Assembly: GCA_029215795.1 (NCBI GenBank)
Contig: JARDYH010000002.1
Coordinates: forward strand, 60,365,001-60,429,000
Direction of reading: 5' to 3'
Length of the DNA: 64,000 nucleotides
Origin: Anniella stebbinsi
Lineage: Eukaryota > Chordata > Lepidosauria > Squamata > Anniellidae
Under the pieces are notes generated by a model. That model did not search any database, was not told the DNA's origin, and was given only the letters and a program-made list of their open reading frames with translations. Numbering within the stretch: the first letter of the stretch is position 1; each line of letters starts with the position of its first letter. Below, one piece after another: positions 10,946 through 19,916 of this stretch. The position numbers and the translations under genes were made by a program.

Positions 10946-13148
10946 GAAAACCATGTTTTCAGTTCTATGTAGCTTACAAATCTGCTGTCTGTACAATCGC
11001 AGAAATGGGGAAATTGCCATTCATATTACGAACAGTAGTGTTTATTTTATCATTTTTCCATTATCCACATAACATTCACTTTATTTGGGTTGGAGGGCAG
11101 TTATTGGAGGGCAGTAACTGTTGGAGGGCAGTTATTGGAGGGTTCTGCCCTCCAATAGTAACTGTTGAAGGACAGAACCATAAACAAAAGGTAGAGAATA
11201 AAGTATACAATGCTTTATAAAAATGTTCTTTAGTAGACATAAAACACTAAACTGGATAGGTATTGCAAACCCCCATGAGGGCATGGACAAATAAAAAGAT
11301 GCTTTGTTCAGAAATTAGATGGAGCTTGGAAAAGTGCCAACAGGTGTAGTTGGGGAAAAGAAATCTAAATGTCAGAGGCAGGGAAGGACACGACTGTCTA
11401 TCCAATTTTTTTTAATAAAAAACTACTAATAATAATTCATTCTGTTCAGGGAACTTCCAGTATGAGCAACATAGTGCCTTATTGTGGAAATTTGGAGGTC
11501 AATGTAATTCCATTCCATTTTTAATAGTTCCGTTATCTAGAAGCTAAGCTTCGACTTTCTTGCTCCCCCTTTTAAATTTGATTTTCCCAAATATCCGTCT
11601 CTCCATCTTACAGCATGCAAGTAATCATTTTAGGTGTTGCATACAATTTATGTTTTGGGTAGATAATGCCTTTAGTATTTTCCTTCCCCATGCACAGGTT
11701 GAGCAATTTTACTGCTAAAGTGGGATGCTAAAGCTGCACCAATTTTTCAGGTCTTTGTTCCTCTTTGGTGTTAAGGACATTCTGCCCCCTTCCACTATAA
11801 TATTTAATTAAGCATGCAAGCAGGAGAAGAGTTTGGGGGCACCTGTTTCATACTCTCAAGTGAAAAACAATGGATTATATCCAATGTTAAGTCCTACTTA
11901 GAGCAGACCCACTGAAATGAATGGACTCAAGTTAAGCTAACATTGGATACAACCCCAATGCATGCATAACTCTGGTGTTGCTCCAATAAAAACAATTGAC
12001 ATTCCTAAACTCTAATATTGGGATTGCATCCCATGCTTTTGTTCACATGTGCATGCAAAATGCACATCTATACATGTGAAGACGAATAACACTAAATATT
12101 AGGATATTTTGAGGAGGTGTGGTTCACTGTGCTAGATCACAGTCGGGAAATTAGCTCATTAACAATGGTCTAAAGTAAACACTCCTTTAATCATGCATAG
12201 CTGAGCTCTGTGTGAGTGTCTCCCCTACTCTCCTGCAAGCACACACAGCCCCGATTCAGATTGGGATCATGGCGCTTCAGGAGAAAAGGGTTTAAGCTTC
12301 CTCTCCCCACTTTTTGTCCGGAATCCCCCTCCTCAGGGAGTTGGGTGAAAGAAGAAACAAATCAATTCGTTTCTTTTTTAAAACTATTAAGTTTAAAAGT
12401 GTTTCGGTTTTATTGTATCGTCCATGTTTACAGAAAGGAATAATAGAACACCCCCAAAACTGGACTAGCAGCACATTCCCTTCTTCCCAATAACAATATA
12501 TGACCCCCATTAAAATGATAGAGAATAAGTGAGAAAAAACTGAGGAGGCAGTCAAAGTTTGCCAGATAAGGAGTTGGGAGTCTTTGGAGGCCTAGGCGCC
12601 AAAAGGGAAATTTTTAATGGCTCAGTTGGCCACACGAGGGGTAGAAGGGATAAATTTTGAGTGAAACTAGTCTAACATATCCCTTTTGTTCTAGTTTATC
12701 TCAGAGATAACATTCCTAATACATTAAACATAAGTATCATGACTCGTATTCTTGCATTTTGACTGCTGTAACCTACTAGAGTTTATTCTCTACTTTATGT
12801 GGGACTCTGAACTTAATCAGTACAAGTCAGATCTTTCAAGCTTGGCCAGAGGTAGAGTAAATAGCAGCATTTTGAAGTTGGACAGAAATGATTTAGCTTG
12901 GTATACAGTGACATAAATAGAAGTTATGGCGAAACGAAGAGGGAAATATTAAGTTAGATGACAGGAAGGTTTCCCAAAATGTGATTTATTAAATAGCAAA
13001 ATGTTTTCCATAGGAGGCAGGGGAAGCTTGAGCGTGGTGGGTTTTTTTTTAAAAAAAAATGAACAAAGTAGTATCTACGTGAAATAGGAAACAACTCCTG
13101 CAGTTTCCAAGGGAAATGGACAAAAAAATGTAATGATTTTTCAATACT
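10945..13148. other. no gene recognised; small local repeat at 11090-11170
   Basis: A 60-70 bp patch repeats ggagggcagttattggaggg with an inverted ccctccaatag copy. Otherwise AT-rich with no domain-bearing open frame. Confidence 0.45.
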
Positions 13149-13149
13149 G

Positions 13150-13335
13150 AGATTCATTCATCATATCACTGGGTTCCATACAATTTAATTTTATATACTG
13201 TTTTTGTTTTGATGCTGCTGCTTTTAGTTTATGTTGCTTTTACCAAGTGTCCATTATTATTATTATTGAATGTCATTTTGAGAACAATTTTGCTGTACTA
13301 AAGTGGAAGACAAATGAAATAAATACAAATGAATC
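13150..13335 (+). mobile_element. LINE 3'-tail fragment
   Basis: T-rich sequence ending gtggaagacaaatgaaataa followed by atacaaat, the same style as the tails at 7200-7412 and 34560-34727. Confidence 0.45.
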
Positions 13336-13419
13336 CATCATTATGCAGTAAAATATGAAGGACATTTTAGCAAAATATAAAATAAGACAATTCATATTCT
13401 CCAAGTTTTGCTAAATTAT

Positions 13420-13456
13420 ACACACACATGCGTGCACCCGCACACACACACACACA
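13420..13456. repeat. imperfect (CA)n microsatellite
   Basis: CA units interrupted by tgcgtg and cccg. Confidence 0.9.
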
Positions 13457-13459
13457 ACT

Positions 13460-14425
13460 AGCGAACTAAGGTGGGTATCTGCCTATTACTTTTGAAATGA
13501 AATGGGAATACACATAAATAAGGAAGTGATTTTGCTGCAACCCACTTAAAAGTATTTCACTCTGCTGAATGGAAGGGCCGGGCCAGGTCTTACAATATAC
13601 ACATTTCTTCTGTCTAGAGATAAATATAGTCAGAATCTCAGCAAAAGAAAGAGAAAAGAGGCATAAATATTAAACAAAAGATGTTTAATATTTGGTCTGT
13701 ATTACCAAAAGATGGACTGGTCAGGCTAAAGACAACTGTGATCTTAGGTATGATATCTCACTGCAACTTGTAAAGAAGCCTGCAATGCAACAAAAAGTGG
13801 TTATCAAAAGCTAGCCAAATGGAAGATTAAAATGAAGGTGCTTGCCTTTAAAATGCATTTTTTACTTTTCTGGCCTCAAGCTGGCCCTACTCCAAATGAG
13901 TTCTGCCCTGCTGGCCTATGCATTCAACTCTCTTCAAGAAGCAGCTTGGAAAACCATCAAATTAAGCTATTTGCCATTCTCCTGCAGCCTGGGCACAAAT
14001 GACTTAAGCGTAATTGCACCAGAGACCACATATATTGTGGCCTTTCAGAACTCATCTGGAATCAGTTTTGATTTTTCCAAAAGGTCTTTTCAACTAGAGT
14101 GGAAACTGACAGAAAGATCACAGTTCCAAAATTCATTTCATCTTAAGATGAATTCTCTGTGTCCTACAGACAAATAGGAGAGGCTGAGGAGAATTTAGAC
14201 AATGGAGTGGAAGACCCTGCAGCTGAATTACACAGGAAACTAAATTAACTCTCTTTAAGAACAAAAATAGTTCAACAAGAAGGAACACAGATTTGAGGTC
14301 ACACACACAGGCTATATAAAACGTAACTTCGATTAGAAATATTTTCTTGGGTGGTAGTTGGCCCCTATGCTACCTTCCACAGAATGTCTTATCCTGCACT
14401 ATTCCAGACACAAAGTACACCAACC
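13460..14425. other. no gene supported
   Basis: A 111-codon plus-strand open frame (13842-14177) is the best candidate. It has no recognisable motif, splice context or repeat partner in the window, so it is not called. Confidence 0.45.
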
Positions 14426-14426
14426 A

Positions 14427-14690
14427 GGCTCACACGATCACCGCAGCCCACCCTGGGTTATTTAATAGTCGCCAGCACACGTCACAACCAAACCTGGCTT
14501 ATTTAAACCATGGTGAGTTGTGGTGCGTACCAGTGACTGTTTTGAATATTCAATCCCCAGTTGGGGCGGGGGATGCCATGATTTGTCATGTCATCTAAAT
14601 CCAGGTGGCAGGAGTTATTTAAGGGTTAAATAATCCTCAAATAACTCTTGATCTATTGTAGAGTTATTTGAGGGTTTAACCTGGTCCACC
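14427..14690. mobile_element. hAT-like MITE (TTTAAACCATGG family)
   Basis: Begins ggctcacacgatcaccgc, has ttatttaaaccatggtg internally, and ends in an inverted pair (agttatttaagggttaaata against agttatttgagggtttaac). The related inverted copy near 53455-53765 ends in gattgtgagaacctgg. Confidence 0.5.
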
Positions 14691-14694
14691 GTGT

Positions 14695-15785
14695 GCATGA
14701 TAAACATGTATTTGCCCCATTTACATACAAAGCAGATGTTTGGGGACCATTCTTTACACAAAATGGTGTGTGGAGCACAATGTATATGTGAATGGGGCAC
14801 ATATGTGGGTAACATCTGTAGTTTGGCTCTGAAACCATATTAGAGATTCATACCGCAATAAATAAAAATAAAAATAGGTATGTGAGTTCTGAGAAGTGTC
14901 AAGGAAAGTGTCTCTTACACTATTAGGTTCTGAATTCCAATAGATCAAGTCTTCAGAGAAATGAATGTTAACATTTTATGCGCATATTATACAAGCATAA
15001 AAGCTTGTGTATAATTAAGCTAGATAGAGCAAACTGCATTATACCCTTATAAAACCTGAATGTTAATAATATCTGTAAGATTTGTACAAACTGAAATTGG
15101 CATGCTGAGCACCATAATCTAGTAAAACTTCAGAGACTTCCATTGAGGAATGGCTGACATACAACAGTTTTGATTTTAAAAATGTTGTGTATCACGTTAT
15201 AAGATTTTGAAATCTCAGTACAATTCAGTGGATTTCCCAGTCCTGGCATCTGGTGCAATAGCTGGTGAGTGCTTCCCTTTGAATCTCCCAGATGAAACCT
15301 CTCTTCCCAAAAAAGATTGCTACTGGAAGACTGAGCACAAAATTGCTGCTACCAAGCAGGTTTGGGGATGGGCAGTAGGTGCTTGGGGAGGTGGGGGGGG
15401 CTGTGGTATTTTGGGGATTTATATGAAGCATCTATGGGTCCCTTTTTAAATGGAGGAGGTGGGGTAGTAGAGGAATATCTGAGTAGCAGAGAATTTTTCC
15501 ATCCCCTTGGGGATTATAAAATTGGGGGAGAGGGCCTTCACCTGAGGAGGATTGGAACTGAACAACCAAGGGAAGTGCGAGGACAGGGAGACTAGTTGTA
15601 ATCAACCAGCAGTACTTACACCTGCCTCCCACCATTCATTCCATCCCATAAAGTTGCTTTCTCAGCTTTTTTTTAAAAAAACTATCAGGGAATTGCAGTA
15701 ATTGTAAGTGCTCTATAAAGGAGTAGTGAAAAGCAAGGTGGAATTAATATCTCCCCCTTCTAGAGTAGCTGGAGAGGGAGGGAAT
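14695..15785. other. no gene recognised
   Basis: Short open frames only. A G-rich patch near 15390-15470 produces glycine-rich frames. Confidence 0.45.
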
Positions 15786-15789
15786 TGTT

Positions 15790-16500
15790 GAAAAGGTGGG
15801 AGGCACTGAGAAGTGTCAGCTCAACCCTTAAAAGTGCATGGATCCCACCCCTTTTGTTGCACATATTTCTTTGGCTTCCCACCCCATTTCTAATTGTTCG
15901 TTCCCCTTAGTATTATCTCTTCCCCAATCCTTCACAATTGTGTGCAAATTAGCTGACAGGCAACCTCATCTTGTCAATTTCCTTGAATGTTACCTATTAC
16001 TTTTCCCTGCTGCCTTTGACAGCTAAAACAGACAAGGAAATTGACCAAGCAAGACTACATATATCCGATAGCTATAAGAATGCACTTGCAAAAGATCGAC
16101 AATTAAAAAAAGATTACAATGGTGCAAGTTTGAGGCACTATTTATTTATTTATTTATTATTTACTGACTTACTTAAAAAGCCAGGGAATGAGTGATAGTT
16201 GTTTCAAAGTGTCTTTTTGGTATTGGTGGGAGGGCAGTCACTAGTGAGATCACAAGAAGTGAGCGGCACTGGTTGTTTTTGCCACTCTTCCCAGGCAGCC
16301 AATTGACATAACCCACAATAAAATTGCTCTCTAAGTTCTGACACCATGACAAACCATCATTGACAAGAATAACCCTACAACAAGCCATGTTTCTTGGGAT
16401 GGGCTGTTCCCGAAAAATAAGGCACCCCACAGAAAGCTCTCTGGGTTTGGATGGCATGACCACCAACCATGGATGGGACATTGTTGCCTATTACCTGGAT
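15790..16500 (+). mobile_element. composite MITE, copy 1 of 3
   Basis: Shares an ordered set of blocks with 26010-26700 and, inverted, with 30290-30615: agtgtcagctcaaccc, then cttgtcaatttccttg with its inverted partner acaaggaaattgac, then blocks of the cacaatggg/accatcatgg type. The CTTGTCAATTTCCTTG/CAAGGAAATTGACAAG pair can form a hairpin. Confidence 0.6.
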
Positions 16501-16674
16501 TGAAATCTGACCCTTGTCCAGCCTGTCCCTTGTCTGCTGTGTTGCCTTGGAATTTGTTGCCTGTGATCTGAACAGTTGAGACCTTGCCTTTTGCCTGATC
16601 CCTGTTTATGATGGCCGTGTTGAACCTCTTGGACCCTTGAAATTGCGATCGATAGGCTCAGACTTTGGAAATGT

Positions 16675-16795
16675 GACAGGTGGGAAACTTATAGACCAAA
16701 ACATCTGGAGGGCCAAAACTCCCATCAGCCCTAGTCAACATAGCCAATGTTGATGGATCATGGGAGTTGCAGGCCAAAACACCTGGAGGCCATGT
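16675..16795. mobile_element. hAT-like palindromic MITE fragment
   Basis: Inverted pair: caaaacatctggagggcc with actcccatcag, against atgggagttgcaggccaaaa with cctggaggcc. Same family as 18811-18920, 37380-37520 and 42386-42514. Confidence 0.65.
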
Positions 16796-16799
16796 TTTG

Positions 16800-18765
16800 G
16801 CCATGAAATACTGACTGACTGTTGGCGAAAAGAAATGGGAGGGGGAATGGAATGGAGTATCATGAAGGAGGGCATGGCTAACTGGAATAGTAAACAGGAA
16901 CACTACACTGCAACATTTGTAAATCCCACTTGTGCAAACATAGTGTAATGAGAGAGAGTCAGGCAGACATTCGTGTCTGCTTCCTCAGCCACAGGCAAGG
17001 TGCCCTCATTGCTACTGCGGAATACACATTGCGTACAAATAAAAGAAAAGTTGTTTTGGCTTTGAAAAGTCAAAGGCACTGCTGAACAAATTATACCACG
17101 TGGGCCAGTTCATGCTATCCTGAGACACATACAATATTAAAGAATGACAGTGATGCTGAAATGGAGGTCTTAAAATGAACTGCATATTCTGACTAGGAAC
17201 ACAAGGCTTGCCATAACTAACAACAGAATGGCCCATCAAGTGCTGCCTCCAACTGAGACAAATATCTGATATGGAAACAGGAAAACAAAAATAAAGAGCA
17301 CATAATAAATTTCCTATTCTGAGGGGAGCTGCATACATTACACTTCTACACAGAAGTGATCTTTGTTCTGGAAGCACAACTCTTTACCGTAACAGCTGAG
17401 ATGCACTATGGTTTTCCTGCTATATCAGTCAGGTAATACAGTAAACATCTGTTGTTCTGACACACAGATCGGATGTTTCCAGATAGGCTTTTATTGCGCC
17501 ATTAGCCTGTTTCTTTCCTGGAATTTTCAGGAGGTGCAGATGACAACATATTCCACACATAACCCTCCCATATTTTCCCACTGCTTCTTCCGCCTTTTTG
17601 TTCTTACCACAAAAATTCCATTAAGGAGAAAAAAGTTGAAATTGCTGCACAAATGCCTTCTATGTGGTAGTGCTAATTATCTCGTCCTAGGAAAAATGTA
17701 AAGTGGACATTTGCAGGATCTTATTTGAGTCTGCCTGTCAGTGACAGAACCAGATTTCAATGAGCTCAGCTCAGACATTTGAAATAATCAGTATTAATAA
17801 TGAAGAGGGACTTGGATCCTGCTCTCCCTGCAGTCCTCTGTACTTCCACCCATCCCAATCCCGCAAAACCATTTGAGTGCTGGGCACCTTCCATAATAGT
17901 GGCATGGGGCATGGAATGCTGCAGCAGGAAGGAAAAAGTGGTGCTCAGTGGAGGGGAAGTTTATGTAAGTAAATGTGCTTTTGTGTTCATGCTAGGCATA
18001 GTTGGATCCAAGCCAATGCCAGAGTACATACAGAATGCATTTCTATCATCACCAAATAAACATGGCTTTCTGTCACAAATCTGGGATTAGGGAGCAGGCC
18101 TCTCAGGTCAGAGAATGTAATTTCCAGACGAGTTTGGTCCAGTTTTTGTGTGCTGTTGTGTGTTTTCATAAGCAATAGCATCTGCAAAAAGAAATTTAAA
18201 CCCTGGAAATAGGAATCACAATAGTTTAAACTAAGAATTGAAATGTATACAATTGTAAAAAATAATCCCTTGTTGAAGGAAAAGTCAGACCTTCAATCAA
18301 ACCCTACTTTGACATTTACTAGAACAGGAATAGGATGTACTGCTATTGCACATTTACTAACTTAATACTGAGCAACACTACTGTAATCAACTGCATGGAT
18401 GCCCCATTAGAAACTTGTCTCATGTAGTCTTTGAAACACAGAATCAATTTTGCCAACTCTTTAATCCACATTAAGAGAGTTGGGCATCCACATTCAAAGG
18501 ATTGCCTATTGTGGTAGTTCCTCAATTCTGGGACCATGATAGAAAAGGTTCCATCCACCACCCTGCAGAGGAGATATTTATCATGTACCCATCTCAGTAC
18601 TAAAACACACATAGTTATGGTCATGCCAGGGACATCATGGGTCCACTGCTTTTGCTTTACCTTGGGAAAATTAGGTAAGAGTAGCAAAAAGTTCCATTCA
18701 TCCTTAAAATATTCCAAGGGATATCAGAAACTTTCCCAGACACTGGACTGGGGAATTATGGATTT
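16800..18765. other. no gene; one shared repeat block
   Basis: A block at about 17560-17680 resembles 30880-30990 (ccattaagg flanked by A runs, gctgcacaa, atgcctt, then gtgct), so a further interspersed repeat is present. No domain-bearing open frame. Confidence 0.45.
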
Positions 18766-18808
18766 TACTACCACAGCATGTGGCTGATGGCTTTAAGAAG
18801 GGATTAGA

Positions 18809-18920
18809 CCGGGGTGGGCAACCTGTAAGCCAAAACATCTGGAGGGACCATAACTCCCATCAGCCTTAGCTTGCATAGCCAATGGTGAGGGCTGATGTGA
18901 TGTTTTGGCCTACAACTCAC
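18809..18920. mobile_element. hAT-like MITE with 8-bp target duplication
   Basis: Starts with a ggggtgggcaacc end and finishes tacaactcacccc. Flanks are ggattaga on the left and ggattaca on the right, an 8-bp duplication with one mismatch, the length expected for hAT elements. Confidence 0.7.
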
Positions 18921-18954
18921 CCCTGGATTACAATTTATGCAGAAAAGGTTGATA

Positions 18955-19160
18955 GTTATTTACAATTTATTATTTATTTGTTACATTTACTTCCCTCCTT
19001 CCTTCCAGGGAGCCACACAGGATCCTTTTCCTCTTCATTTTATGCTCACAACAAACCCTTGAGTTAGGTTAGGCTGAATGTCAGTGACTGGCCCAAAGTC
19101 ACCTAGGGAGCTTCATGGCTAAAGCTTTAATCACTACACCACATTGACTCTCAGCCATGC
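18955..19160 (-). mobile_element. tRNA-derived SINE, truncated
   Basis: On the minus strand an A-box-like block (gtggtgtagtgattaaagc) is followed by ggtgactttgggccagtcac and gttgtgagcataaaatg, then a tail ending in aaataaataat on that strand. It is the same SINE family as 38685-38934. The B-box region is missing or degraded. Confidence 0.7.
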
Positions 19161-19527
19161 TAGTTAGTGGCATTTCTATGTTCAGAAATAGTATGCCTCT
19201 GTCTGAACACCAGTTGCTGGAAACAGACAGGGGAAGGCTATTGCTTGTAGGCATTACTCAACATCTAGTTCATTTCTGCTGGTTAACAAGACAATGTTAT
19301 GATGGGGTAAGACGAGGGAAACTAAGGTATTAAATGTGAAGTTTGAGATTGAAAATAGTCATACAAGACTTATTCTGGTGTCAACCTTAGGAGGTGCAGA
19401 AATCAAGGGGATAGAGAGTACCCCTGAATATACTGAAGAGAAACCTGCACTTAATAGACTACAAAGTTCTTTAGAAATGAAGGTTGCTTACCTGTAACTG
19501 TAGTTCTTCGAGTGGTCATCTGTGCAG

Positions 19528-19660
19528 TCACACATATGGGCTCGCGCCGACGCCGAGCCTACTTCCGGGAAACTTCAATAGCTAGATAGAGTTTTGGCGG
19601 GAACCCCTCCCCCACCATCCATCGCGCATGCTCAGGGTTCCCGCTCTAATTTACCTCAGT
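19528..19660 (+). repeat. DIRS-A left inverted terminal repeat
   Basis: 133 bp matching the reverse complement of 25247-25379. It begins tcacacatatgggctcgcgc and ends atttacctcagt. Outside it, 19475-19527 is the extension unique to this end, copied only in the internal complementary region. Confidence 0.95.
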
Positions 19661-19775
19661 CCTTCTGAGACCGCTTGGCCTCGCAACTAAGGCATTAATG
19701 TACGAAATCAAACAAGAGCATGGCGAATCAACTTGACGTCACAACAGCGATGCCAAGAGGGGATGGTGGGAGGGT

Positions 19776-19870
19776 TGTGTGACTGCACAGATGACCACTC
19801 GAAGAACTACAGTTACAGGTAAGCAACCTTCATTTCTTCTTCGTGGTCTCTGTGCATCACACATATGGGC
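19776..19870. repeat. DIRS-A internal complementary region
   Basis: Two abutting halves. 19776-19835 is the reverse complement of the left outer end (from 19475). 19836-19870 is the reverse complement of the right outer end (25366-25400). In DIRS biology this region templates completion of the termini and the circle junction. The join lies at cattt/cttcttcg. Confidence 0.93.
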
Positions 19871-19916
19871 GAATAACAAGCAAGACTTACCGGAGGTGGG
19901 TAGGCACGCTGCTTGA

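Larger units (their letters stand above)
18770..19260 (+). mobile_element. LINE 3'-end fragment interrupted by a MITE and a SINE
   Basis: Left LINE piece: gatggctttaagaagggatt. Right piece after the insertions: gaaatagtatgcctctgtct and acaccagttgctgg. In the less interrupted copy at 43141-43765 the same blocks run in the same order (gatggctttaaaagggaatt, then gaggcagtatgcctatgt and acaccagttgctgg). Confidence 0.65.

Noticed and set aside
13842..14177. 111-codon open frame as a possible host exon
   Set aside because: No recognisable motif, no clear splice sites, and a length compatible with chance in 64 kb.
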